Part shown: in pieces, positions 17,816-26,258 of the stretch
Layout of the letters: every line of letters begins with the position of its first letter
Numbering within the stretch: position 1 is the first letter of the stretch
Source: Accumulibacter sp036625275
GTDB taxonomy: Bacteria > Pseudomonadota > Gammaproteobacteria > Burkholderiales > Rhodocyclaceae
Length of the DNA: 64,000 bases
NCBI RefSeq assembly: GCF_036625275.1
Contig: NZ_JAZKUD010000006.1
Location: forward strand, 1-64,000
Direction of reading: 5' to 3'
Program-made: the position numbers and the translations under genes
Notes under the pieces: generated by a model
What the model saw: only the letters and a program-made list of their open reading frames with translations
Databases searched by the model: none
Told to the model about the DNA's origin: nothing

Positions 17816-17985
17816 GATGAACCTCACAGGGGAAAGTGATGGCAGGAATGGCGAGGGTGCAGGGGCAAACCTCAACGAAGTTCCCAGATTATAGAAATCA
17901 CTCGCGGAGAGCAATCCATAAAAGCTGTTGCGCTGCACCAGGACCTCCGTTCCGGGCAGGCGCCAGCTCGCTCTCGTCGATCGGT

Positions 17986-18768
17986 CTACAGTGAATAGTC
18001 ATAATCGATGGTCAAGGGTGCATGGTCGCTGAACCGTTGCTCCTTGTAGACCGATGCGCTGCGGGCCTTGCCGGTGATCGCGGCCGTCGCCAGTTGATAG
18101 TCGAGCCGCCAACCGACGTTCTTTGCCCAGGCCTGACCACGGTTCGACCACCAGGTGTACGACTCGCCCGTGCTGTCGGGGTACAGACTGCGGTATACGT
18201 CGCACCAGCCGCCTTCGTCGAGCAATCGGCTTACCCAGGCACGCTCCTCGGGCAGAAATCCGGAGTTTCTGCGGTTGCCTCGCCAGTTACGGAGGTCAAT
18301 TTCCTGATGGGCGATATTCCAGTCGCCTCCGATGATGATGTCGCGCCCGCTCGATGCAAGTTCGACGAGATGCGGATAGATCAGGGCCATGAATCGGAAT
18401 TTCGCTGCCTGCCGTTGCTCGGAACTGGAACCCGAGGGCTGATAAAGCGAGATGATCGAGAGATTCCCGAAATCAGCACGCAAATAGCGCCCTTCGCGGT
18501 CAAATTCGTCGCTTCCCAGTTCGTCGAATAGCCGCTCCGGTCTGTGGCGGGACCATAGACCGACGCCGCTGTAGCCCTTTTTCTCGGCGCAGCGATAGTA
18601 GGCATGGAAGCCCTCGGGGGCTTGCATGGTTTCGCAGAGATCCGCCGCATGTGCCTTGATCTCCTGGAGGCAGATGATATCCGGATTGTGGGCCCTGGCC
18701 CAGGGGAGAAATCCCTTGCGCCATGCCGAACGAATACCGTTGAGGTTCAACGTAATGATGCGTAACAT
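17986..18768 (-). CDS. xth: Exodeoxyribonuclease III (AP endonuclease)
   Basis: Mg-dependent endo/exonuclease of base-excision repair. Seen: the start MLRIITLNLNGIRSAWRKGF, catalytic Glu in CLQEIKAH, GGDWNIAHQEIDLRNW, and the C-terminal SDHAPLTIDYDYSL with the Asp-His pair. 260 aa, normal size. Divergent from pyrE with a 42-bp gap. Confidence 0.95.
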   Translation of the reverse strand: MLRIITLNLNGIRSAWRKGFLPWARAHNPDIICLQEIKAHAADLCETMQAPEGFHAYYRCAEKKGYSGVGLWSRHRPERLFDELGSDEFDREGRYLRADFGNLSIISLYQPSGSSSEQRQAAKFRFMALIYPHLVELASSGRDIIIGGDWNIAHQEIDLRNWRGNRRNSGFLPEERAWVSRLLDEGGWCDVYRSLYPDSTGESYTWWSNRGQAWAKNVGWRLDYQLATAAITGKARSASVYKEQRFSDHAPLTIDYDYSL

Positions 18769-18810
18769 AGAGGGTCGATGCCCGAAGCGGCTTTCATCCG
18801 AGATTGGTTT

Positions 18811-19458
18811 ATGGACTTTCGTCAGGAATTCATCGAGTTTGCCGTCGCTCAGGAGGTGCTGCGTTTTGGCAGTTTCACGACCAAGGCGGGACGGCTTTCA
18901 CCCTACTTTTTCAACGCCGGCCTGTTCAACAACGGCGTGGCACTGGGTCGTCTGGCGGAATTCTACGCGCAGGCGATCATCGCCGGTGGGATCGTCGTCG
19001 ATGGCCTGTTCGGGCCGGCGTACAAGGGCATCCCGCTGGTGGCTGCGATCGCCGTTGCCCTGGCACGGACAGGGCGCAACCTGCCGTTCTCGTTCAATCG
19101 CAAGGAGGCCAAGGATCACGGCGAAGGCGGTAGCATCGTTGGTGCGCCATTGGCTGGTCGCGTGCTGATCATCGACGACGTGATCAGCGCCGGCACCTCG
19201 ATTCGCGAATCGGTGGCGCTGATCCGTGCTGCCGGTGCTTCACCCTGTGGCGTGGTCATCGCGCTGGATCGCATGGAGCGCGGCAGCGGTGAAAGGTCGG
19301 CGGTGCAGGAAGTCGAACAGGATTATGGTATTCCGGTGCTGGCCGTCGCCAACCTCGACGATCTGATGAGCTTTCTTCGGGAGCATCCGGATTTCAGACA
19401 GCACGAGGTTGCGATGGCGCATTACAGACAGGCATACGGCCTTGCACGCGGCAGTTAG
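18811..19458 (+). CDS. pyrE: Orotate phosphoribosyltransferase
   Basis: Joins orotate with PRPP to make orotidine 5'-phosphate. Seen: FGSFTTKAGRLSPYFFNAG at the start, GPAYKGIPL, FNRKEAKDHGEGG (catalytic loop) and VLIIDDVISAGTSI (PRPP motif). 215 aa from ATG 18811 (MDFRQEF), matching the 213-aa E. coli protein; an upstream in-frame ATG at 18778 lies next to the divergent xth start and is less likely. Confidence 0.95.
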   Translation: MDFRQEFIEFAVAQEVLRFGSFTTKAGRLSPYFFNAGLFNNGVALGRLAEFYAQAIIAGGIVVDGLFGPAYKGIPLVAAIAVALARTGRNLPFSFNRKEAKDHGEGGSIVGAPLAGRVLIIDDVISAGTSIRESVALIRAAGASPCGVVIALDRMERGSGERSAVQEVEQDYGIPVLAVANLDDLMSFLREHPDFRQHEVAMAHYRQAYGLARGS

Positions 19459-20065
19459 CTATGCTCTCCTGCTGCTGGCGTTGACCGGCGGGGATGCGAG
19501 CTTTGCCGCCGCTTCGATCTTCTGTTGCACGGATGAACAGGGTAGGCCGGTGTGTGGCGACGTTTTGCCGCCGGCCTGTTATACGCGTGCCTATCGCGAG
19601 CTGGGTACTTCCGGTCGGGCACGGACTGTCGAGGCGCCGCTGACTGCCGAGCAGCGAGCCCAGCGTGCCGCCGAGGAAAAACGGCGTAGCGAGCAGGAAC
19701 GGGCGCTCAAGGAGCAGCGGCGCAAGGATCAGGCCCTGCTCAATACCTATGGCAGTGAAAAAGATATCGAAGTCATGCGTAGCCGCGCCGAGCGAGACCT
19801 GAATGCAGCGATTCAGGCGGCGCAGGACAGGATCACGGAGATCCGCAGGTTGCGCAAGAAGTTCGAGGATGAAGCCGAGTTCTACAGAAACCGGCAGTTG
19901 CCGGCAGACGTGGCCAAGGGCCTGCGTGATGCTGATCAGGAGATCAGGGCACAGGAGTCGGTCATCGAGTCCAAGAAAAAAGACCAGGAAACGATTCGGC
20001 AGAAGTACGACGAGGATCTGCGCCGCTTTGTCGAACTTTCGAAGCGGCCACCGGTGCGGCCCTGA
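19442..20065 (+). CDS. Secreted DUF4124-like coiled-coil protein
   Basis: About 207 aa. Seen: a signal peptide (AAVSYALLLLALTGGDASFAA), then a Cys-containing block FCCTDEQGRPVCGDVLPPAC resembling DUF4124 domains, then a long charged coiled coil rich in E, R, K and Q (about residues 60-200). No ATG precedes the signal peptide in frame; TTG 19442 is used, with TTG 19409 as an alternative, so it starts inside pyrE. Probably periplasmic; function unknown. Confidence 0.6.
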   Translation: MHAAVSYALLLLALTGGDASFAAASIFCCTDEQGRPVCGDVLPPACYTRAYRELGTSGRARTVEAPLTAEQRAQRAAEEKRRSEQERALKEQRRKDQALLNTYGSEKDIEVMRSRAERDLNAAIQAAQDRITEIRRLRKKFEDEAEFYRNRQLPADVAKGLRDADQEIRAQESVIESKKKDQETIRQKYDEDLRRFVELSKRPPVRP

Positions 20066-20080
20066 GTGGTGTGCTTGACC

Positions 20081-20202
20081 GTTAATGTGAAAGTCGCGTA
20101 TGCGACTCACGAACCTCCCAACCCCTCCTCGCGGGGGAGGGGTTGGGAGAGAAGGAAACGGTCATGACTTTCATGATCGGGGTGCCTGGAAAAGTCATGA
20201 CC
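20081..20202 (-). repeat. Dispersed intergenic repeat, copy B (full length, inverted)
   Basis: Reverse complement of the element at 12851-12974, in the same order: GGTCATGACTTTTCCAGGC block, CCCCTCC / GGAGGGG hairpin, then TTCGTGAGTCGCATACGCG tail. It fills the gap between two convergent genes and ends 1 bp from the gatB stop. Confidence 0.85.
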
Positions 20203-20203
20203 A

Positions 20204-21655
20204 TTAGCCGAGTTTCCTGCGCAGCAGGTCGCTGACGCGCTGTGGGTTGGCCTGGCCGCGCGTCGCTTTCATGACCTGACCGACCAGTGCGTTGAAGGCC
20301 TTTTCCTTGCCGGCCCTGAATTCGGCAACCATCGCCGGGTTGGCGGCAAGCAGGTCGTCGAGCAACCTTTCCAGAGAGCCGCTGTCACTGATCTGCTGCA
20401 GGCCCTGCCGGGCAATGATCTCGTCTGCCGAACTGCCCTCGCCGTTCCACAGGGAATCGAAAACCTTTCTGGCGATATTGGTCGAGATCGTGCCGTCGCC
20501 AATGCGGGCGATCAGGCCGCCGAGTTGTTCTGCCGAGACCGGCGATTCGCCGATTTCGCGGTCTTCCTTGTTGAGGCGGGCGGCCAGGTCGACCATGACC
20601 CAGTTGGCGCAGCTTTTGGCGTTTGCCTTGCCGGCCATGGCTACGGTGGCTTCGTAGTAGCCGACCAGTTCAAGCGAACTGGTCAGAACCCTGGCGTCAT
20701 AGGCGGAAAGCCCGTGGTCGGCCATCAGGCGCTCGCGTTTGGCGGTTGGCAACTCGGGCAGTTGTGCACGAATCTGCTCGACCCATGGGCGATCGATAAC
20801 CAGCGGCAGCAAATCCGGATCGGGGAAGTATCGGTAATCGTGGGCATCTTCCTTCGAACGCATGGCGCGTGTTTCACCGCTGACCGGATCGAACAGGACC
20901 GTTGCCTGCTCGATTCTGCCGCCATCTTCAAGGGTGGCGATCTGCCACTGCACCTCGTAATCGATGGCTTGCTGCATGAAGCGGAAGGAGTTCAGATTCT
21001 TGATTTCCCGGCGAGTACCGAAATGCGGCTGGCCGACGGGGCGTACCGAGACGTTGGCATCACAACGGAAGGAGCCCTCCTGCATGTTGCCATCACAGAT
21101 GCCGATCCAGCGCACGAGCGCGTGCAAGGCTCGGGCATAGGCGACCGCTTCGGCGGAAGAACGCATGTCGGGTTCGGTGACGATTTCCAGCAAGGGTGTT
21201 CCGGCACGGTTGAGATCGATTCCCGAGTGCTCCCGGAAATGCGGCCCCAATCCTTCATGCAGGGACTTGCCGGCATCCTCCTCGAGGTGGGCGCGGGTCA
21301 GGGAAACCGTCTTTTCGCTTTCGCCGACCTGAATCGCCAGCTTGCCGCCCAGCACCACCGGCGACTCGTATTGGCTGATCTGATAACCCTTGGGGAGATC
21401 CGGATAGAAGTAGTTCTTGCGTGCAAAGACCGAGTGCCGGGCAATTTCGGCACCGACCGCGAGGCCAAAGCGAATTGCGCAGACTACGGCGCCCCTGTTC
21501 AGCACCGGCAGGACGCCAGGCAGGGCGATGTCGACCGCGTTCGCCTGGATGTTGGGGGCGGCACCAAAGGCAGTCGAACTGCCCGAGAAAATCTTGGCCT
21601 GGGTAGACAACTGCGCGTGCGTTTCGATACCAATGACGACTTCCCACTGTTTCAT
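20204..21655 (-). CDS. gatB: Aspartyl/glutamyl-tRNA(Asn/Gln) amidotransferase subunit B
   Basis: Activates misacylated Glu-tRNA(Gln)/Asp-tRNA(Asn) by phosphorylation in the GatCAB complex. Seen: VVIGIETHAQLSTQAKIFSG at the start, GGKLAIQ, the central core FRCDANVSVRP, and a C-terminal tRNA-binding YqeY-like domain ending QRVSDLLRRKLG. 483 aa from ATG 21655; an open frame extends upstream but lacks family residues. Last gene of gatC-gatA-gatB. Confidence 0.95.
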   Translation of the reverse strand: MKQWEVVIGIETHAQLSTQAKIFSGSSTAFGAAPNIQANAVDIALPGVLPVLNRGAVVCAIRFGLAVGAEIARHSVFARKNYFYPDLPKGYQISQYESPVVLGGKLAIQVGESEKTVSLTRAHLEEDAGKSLHEGLGPHFREHSGIDLNRAGTPLLEIVTEPDMRSSAEAVAYARALHALVRWIGICDGNMQEGSFRCDANVSVRPVGQPHFGTRREIKNLNSFRFMQQAIDYEVQWQIATLEDGGRIEQATVLFDPVSGETRAMRSKEDAHDYRYFPDPDLLPLVIDRPWVEQIRAQLPELPTAKRERLMADHGLSAYDARVLTSSLELVGYYEATVAMAGKANAKSCANWVMVDLAARLNKEDREIGESPVSAEQLGGLIARIGDGTISTNIARKVFDSLWNGEGSSADEIIARQGLQQISDSGSLERLLDDLLAANPAMVAEFRAGKEKAFNALVGQVMKATRGQANPQRVSDLLRRKLG

Positions 21656-21749
21656 CACTGCTGACTCTTTCTTCAAGAAGCGTTGGCGAAGTACCTGCCG
21701 GTACTGGCCGGAAAAGGGCACGCCGACGGCGTGTGCAGACTGCCGTGCC

Positions 21750-23219
21750 TCAGTCAAATCCGTCTGGCCGCCGCAAGTGCCAGGCGTTTGCCTGCTGATA
21801 GCGGTGGGCGATGTTGAGCAGCCGGGCTTCGGCGAAATAGTTCCCGATGAGTTGCAGACCGACCGGCAAGCCGCCGGCAAAACCACAGGGGATTGAAATT
21901 CCGGGCAGGCCGGCGAGGTTGACGGCAATCGTATAGATGTCCGACAGGTACATCTGCACCGGATCGGCCGCTTTTTCGCCGAGCTTGAAAGCGGTACTCG
22001 GACTGGTCGGCCCGATGATCACGTCGCATTTCTGGAAGGCGCTGGCAAAATCGTTGGCAATCAGGCGACGGATGCGTTGCGCCTGCAGGTAATACGCATC
22101 GTAGTAGCCGTGCGACAGGACATAGGTACCGATCAGTATGCGCCGCTTGACCTCGTCACCGAAGCCCTGCGCGCGACTCTTGCAGTACATGTCGTTGAGA
22201 TCCTGGTACGCCGGTGCCCGATAACCGTAGCGAACGCCGTCAAAGCGCGCCAGGTTCGAACTCGCTTCTGCCGGGGCGATCACGTAGTAGGCGGCCACTG
22301 CAAGGCCCATGCTCGGCAGGCTGATGGCAACGGTCTCGGCGCCAAGTTGGCGGTATTCACCGATGGCCGCTTCGACCAGTTGCATCACTTCGGGACTGCA
22401 GCCATCGCCAAAAAACTCTTCCGGCAAGCCGATCTTCAATCCGGCCAGTGGTTTTGCAGTCCTTGCGGCATTGATTTCACGGCCGTAATCTTCAATTGGG
22501 CGGTCGAGACTCGTCGAATCGCGTTCGTCGAAGCCGGCCATGGCGTTGAGCAGGAGGGCACAGTCGGCAGCCGAGCGGCCAAGCGGTCCGGCCTGGTCGA
22601 GTGAGGACGCAAAGGCGACCATGCCGTAGCGCGAGATGACGCCATAAGTGGGTTTCATCCCGGTCAGGTTGCATAGTGCCGCCGGCTGGCGAATCGATCC
22701 GCCGGTGTCGGTGCCGGTGGCTGCGGGTGCCAGGCGTGCGGCGACCGCAGCGGCCGATCCGCCGGAAGAGCCACCGGGAACGCGGCTGTCGTCCCAGGGG
22801 TTGTGTACCGGCCCGTAGAAGGACGTTTCGTTCGACGAACCCATCGCGAATTCGTCCATGTTGGTCTTGCCGAGCATTACGGCACCGGCGGCCTGAAAGC
22901 GGGCAATCACTGCGGCATCGTAGGGGCTGACGAAATTGCTCAGCATCTTCGACCCACAGGTGGTCAGCCAGCCCTTGGCGCAGAAGATGTCCTTATGCGC
23001 GATCGGGATGCCGGTCAATGGTCCTTCTGTGCCCCTGGCCAGGCGCTCGTCGGCGGCGCGCGCCTGGGCAAGACTGCGGGCCGGATCGACGGTAATGTAA
23101 GCATTGAGTGGTGGATTGTGGCGAGCGATCCGGTCAAGGTACAGTTGCGTCAGCTCGACGCTTGAAATTTCCTTGTTTGCCAAGGCGGTCGCCATCGCCT
23201 GGAGGCTGTACTCAATCAT
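21750..23219 (-). CDS. gatA: Aspartyl/glutamyl-tRNA(Asn/Gln) amidotransferase subunit A
   Basis: Glutaminase/amidase subunit that supplies ammonia. Seen: amidase-signature triad residues, Lys in GIPIAHKDIFC near residue 80, and the Ser motifs GGSSGGSAAAVAARL and GTDTGGSIRQPAALC. 489 aa, normal. Start overlaps gatC by 4 bp. Confidence 0.95.
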   Translation of the reverse strand: MIEYSLQAMATALANKEISSVELTQLYLDRIARHNPPLNAYITVDPARSLAQARAADERLARGTEGPLTGIPIAHKDIFCAKGWLTTCGSKMLSNFVSPYDAAVIARFQAAGAVMLGKTNMDEFAMGSSNETSFYGPVHNPWDDSRVPGGSSGGSAAAVAARLAPAATGTDTGGSIRQPAALCNLTGMKPTYGVISRYGMVAFASSLDQAGPLGRSAADCALLLNAMAGFDERDSTSLDRPIEDYGREINAARTAKPLAGLKIGLPEEFFGDGCSPEVMQLVEAAIGEYRQLGAETVAISLPSMGLAVAAYYVIAPAEASSNLARFDGVRYGYRAPAYQDLNDMYCKSRAQGFGDEVKRRILIGTYVLSHGYYDAYYLQAQRIRRLIANDFASAFQKCDVIIGPTSPSTAFKLGEKAADPVQMYLSDIYTIAVNLAGLPGISIPCGFAGGLPVGLQLIGNYFAEARLLNIAHRYQQANAWHLRRPDGFD

Positions 23220-23512
23220 TCGATGACCTTTGGCACCAGGTAGAGTCCGCCCTCGGTTTCTGGTGCGATGGCCTGGAAAGCAGTGCGCTGGGCAAGCTGA
23301 TCCGACTCGGTGACCCGATCGGCGCGTAGACGCTGCGCCACCTCCTGGGCATGCGCCATGGGCCCGATGCCTTGCGTATCAACGGCCTGCATCTCTTCGA
23401 TCAAGCCAAAAATCTCGTTCAGATGGCCGAGTGTGCGATGTGCTTCGACATCACTGATTTCGATTCGGGCGAGGTGGGCGACGCGCCGGACCTGTTCTAG
23501 CGTAAGCGACAT
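23216..23512 (-). CDS. gatC: Aspartyl/glutamyl-tRNA(Asn/Gln) amidotransferase subunit C
   Basis: Small subunit that stabilises the GatA-GatB complex. Seen: MSLTLEQVRRVAHLARIEIS, the family start, and the C-terminal LRADRVTESDQ. 98 aa. First gene of gatCAB, divergent from mreB across about 100 bp. Confidence 0.92.
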   Translation of the reverse strand: MSLTLEQVRRVAHLARIEISDVEAHRTLGHLNEIFGLIEEMQAVDTQGIGPMAHAQEVAQRLRADRVTESDQLAQRTAFQAIAPETEGGLYLVPKVIE

Positions 23513-23614
23513 GGGCGGAAATTACCAAGTTGTTAAATGAGTAGGCCATATAAGGTATCATAAAAGTTTTTCCAACCGCAGCCCTTGCTGTGGGCCATCA
23601 CGGATTTATCAAGC

Positions 23615-24658
23615 ATGATCAGTTTTCTGCGCAGTTATTTTTCCAACGATCTGGCGATCGATCTAGGCACGGCCAATACGCTGATCTATGTGCGATCGAA
23701 AGGAATTGTCCTCGACGAACCATCGGTGGTCGCCATTCGTACGCAGGGTGGGCCGAGTTCCAAGAAAACGATTCAGGCGGTCGGCAAGTCAGCCAAGGAA
23801 ATGCTTGGCAAGGCGCCTGGGGCGATCACGGTGATCCGACCGATGAAGGATGGCGTGATCGCCGATTTCACGGTCACCGAGCAGATGCTCAAGCAGTTCA
23901 TCAAGAAGGTTCACGACTCGCGGCTATTATCGCCGTCACCGCGGATCATCATCTGTGTGCCTTCGGGTTCGACACAGGTCGAGCGCCGTGCGATTCGCGA
24001 ATCGGCGATCGGTGCCGGTGCGAGTCAGGTATTTCTGATCGAGGAGCCGATGGCGGCGGCGATCGGCGCGGGTCTGCCGGTGTCCGAGCCGACGGGTTCG
24101 ATGGTCGTCGACATTGGCGGCGGGACTACCGAAGTCGGCGTCATTTCGCTCGGTGGCATGGTCTATGCGGGTTCGGTACGCGTCGGTGGCGACAAGCTCG
24201 ACGAGGCGATCATGAACTACATCAGCCGCAACTACGGCATGCTGATCGGCGAGAACACCGCGGAAAACATCAAGAAGAATATCGGTTCGGCGTTTCCCGG
24301 CGCCGAGGTGCGCGAGATGGAGGTTTCGGGAATCAACAAGGCCGAAGGCATTCCGCGCAAGTTCACCATTTCCTCGAACGAAATTCTCGAAGCACTGACC
24401 GAGCCGTTGAACAGCGTCGTTTCGGCGGTCAAGTCGGCACTTGAAAAGACCCCTCCCGAGCTTGGCGCCGACATTGCCGACAAGGGGATGGTGCTGACCG
24501 GGGGGGGCGCACTGTTGCGCGACATCGATCGTCTGCTGATGGAAGAGACCGGTCTGCCGGTGATCGTTGCCGAGGAGCCCTTGACCTGCGTTGCCCGAGG
24601 CTGTGGCATGGCGCTTGAAAAGATGGATAATCTCGGGAGCATTTTCGCTTCCGACTGA
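23615..24658 (+). CDS. mreB: Rod shape-determining protein MreB
   Basis: Bacterial actin that organises lateral wall synthesis at the inner membrane. Seen: LAIDLGTANTLIY (phosphate 1), VVDIGGGTTEVGVIS (phosphate 2), GADIADKGMVLTGGGALL (adenosine site), and an N-terminal amphipathic start MISFLRSYFSND. 347 aa. Start ATG 23615 follows the family. First gene of a six-gene elongation cluster. Confidence 0.97.
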   Translation: MISFLRSYFSNDLAIDLGTANTLIYVRSKGIVLDEPSVVAIRTQGGPSSKKTIQAVGKSAKEMLGKAPGAITVIRPMKDGVIADFTVTEQMLKQFIKKVHDSRLLSPSPRIIICVPSGSTQVERRAIRESAIGAGASQVFLIEEPMAAAIGAGLPVSEPTGSMVVDIGGGTTEVGVISLGGMVYAGSVRVGGDKLDEAIMNYISRNYGMLIGENTAENIKKNIGSAFPGAEVREMEVSGINKAEGIPRKFTISSNEILEALTEPLNSVVSAVKSALEKTPPELGADIADKGMVLTGGGALLRDIDRLLMEETGLPVIVAEEPLTCVARGCGMALEKMDNLGSIFASD

Positions 24659-24712
24659 TGCGCTGTGGTGCGTGGTGTGATTGCCGCACCTTGTCAACTC
24701 CAGGCCTGATTG

Positions 24713-25645
24713 ATGGACCACCAGCCGCCACCGTTTTTCAAGCGCGGGCCGGCACCTTTGGCGCTGCTGTCGTTCTACGTTGCGCTGTCGGTTGCACTCC
24801 TGGTGGTCGACGCGCGCCTGCAAACGCTGGAAGTGTTGCGGCAGGCGCTGTCCATGTTCACTCATCCGGTGCAACATCTGGCTCAGCTGCCAGCGCAGTT
24901 TCTCGATAACGCCGGGAATTATTTTGTCAGCGTGTCACGTTTGCAGGATGAAAATGCCCAGTTGAAACGCGCCCGCCTTGACAACGTGGCGACGCTGCTG
25001 CGCACCCAGCACCTGGAAGTCGAGAACCAGCGTCTGCGCAATCTGCTCGGTGTCAAGGAGCGGCAGCAGGCGAGCGGTCAACTGGCACAGATCCTCTATT
25101 CGGCACGCGACCCCTATTCGCGGCGTATCGTCATCGACAAGGGGCAGCAGGACAAGGTGGTTGCCGGGCAGCCGGTGATCGATGATGCAGGCATCGTCGG
25201 TCAGGTGACCCGAGTGTTTCCCTTCGTCGCTGAAGTCACGCTGATTACCGACAAGGAGCAGGCGGTGCCTGTACAGATCGTTCGCACCGGCTTGCGCTCG
25301 GTGGTTTTTGGTCTGGGCAATGGCCAGCTCGAACTGCGTTTTCTGCCGGCCAACGCCGACGTCAAGGATGGCGACGTGCTCGTGACCTCGGGACTGGATG
25401 GCATCTTTCTGCCGGGCTTCCCGGTCGCCAGGGTGGTGCACATCGAACGGGATACCTCGTACTCATTTGCCAGGATCTTTTGCATGCCCTTGGCCGGCGT
25501 CGAGAACTTCAGCGAAGTGATGATTCTCGACCCGCGTCCGGCGGTGGTCTTGCCAGAGCAACTGGTCAGGGAGGCTGCCGGTCGGGAAGCCAGGTCATCG
25601 GTGCGATCCGGACCGGCCAAGAAGAAACGTCTGAAAAAGGACTGA
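24713..25645 (+). CDS. mreC: Rod shape-determining protein MreC
   Basis: Periplasmic scaffold of the elongasome. Seen: one N-terminal transmembrane segment (LALLSFYVALSVALLVV), a coiled coil about residues 65-115 (LQDENAQLKRARLDN), then the beta-rich MreC core with VTSGLDGIFLPGFPVARV. 310 aa and a Lys-rich C-terminus. ATG 24713. Confidence 0.93.
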   Translation: MDHQPPPFFKRGPAPLALLSFYVALSVALLVVDARLQTLEVLRQALSMFTHPVQHLAQLPAQFLDNAGNYFVSVSRLQDENAQLKRARLDNVATLLRTQHLEVENQRLRNLLGVKERQQASGQLAQILYSARDPYSRRIVIDKGQQDKVVAGQPVIDDAGIVGQVTRVFPFVAEVTLITDKEQAVPVQIVRTGLRSVVFGLGNGQLELRFLPANADVKDGDVLVTSGLDGIFLPGFPVARVVHIERDTSYSFARIFCMPLAGVENFSEVMILDPRPAVVLPEQLVREAAGREARSSVRSGPAKKKRLKKD

Positions 25646-25650
25646 ACCCG

Positions 25651-26175
25651 ATGCAGACCAGCAGCTATTCCTCATCGCGAATTCTCTTGCCGGTACGCCC
25701 GTGGTTCATCGGCTTCAGCTTGCTGGTGGCGCTGCTGCTGAATTTCCTGCCGACCACCGTCTGGCACGGTGTGCCCGACTGGCTGGCTTTGTTGATCGTT
25801 TTCTGGAGCATTCGCGAGCCACGCCGAGTCGGCATGGGCTTGGCTTTCGTTTTCGGTGTGGCCATGGACGTTGCCGATGCCAGCCTGCTCGGACAACACG
25901 CGCTGGCCTATGTCCTGGCAGCTTACGGCGGGTCCTCGCTGTCGCGCCGGATCCTGTGGTTTCCACTCGGGCTGCAAGCCTTGCAGGTCCTGCCGCTGCT
26001 CCTGCTGGTTCAGCTGGTGCAGTTCAGCGTACGCCTGCTCACCGGCGCCGATTCGCCGGGCATCAGCTATTTCCTCGGACCCGTTTTCGGGACGCTGCTG
26101 TGGCCCTTGCTAACCTTCGTCCTGCTGCTGCCGCAGCATCAGCCCGTGGACCGTGATGCCAACCGGCCGCTCTGA
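25651..26175 (+). CDS. mreD: Rod shape-determining protein MreD
   Basis: Inner-membrane protein of the elongasome with about five hydrophobic segments in 174 aa; start region ILLPVRPWFIGFSLLVALLL and VFGVAMDVADASLLGQHALA match MreD. It begins 5 bp after mreC. Confidence 0.9.
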   Translation: MQTSSYSSSRILLPVRPWFIGFSLLVALLLNFLPTTVWHGVPDWLALLIVFWSIREPRRVGMGLAFVFGVAMDVADASLLGQHALAYVLAAYGGSSLSRRILWFPLGLQALQVLPLLLLVQLVQFSVRLLTGADSPGISYFLGPVFGTLLWPLLTFVLLLPQHQPVDRDANRPL

Positions 26176-26258
26176 GTCCGTGAGGTGCTGTCGGCGCCGT
26201 GTTCGCCGATATGCGGGACAGTGGTCATTGATCCGACGTCATCGCTGAGGGTTTCACC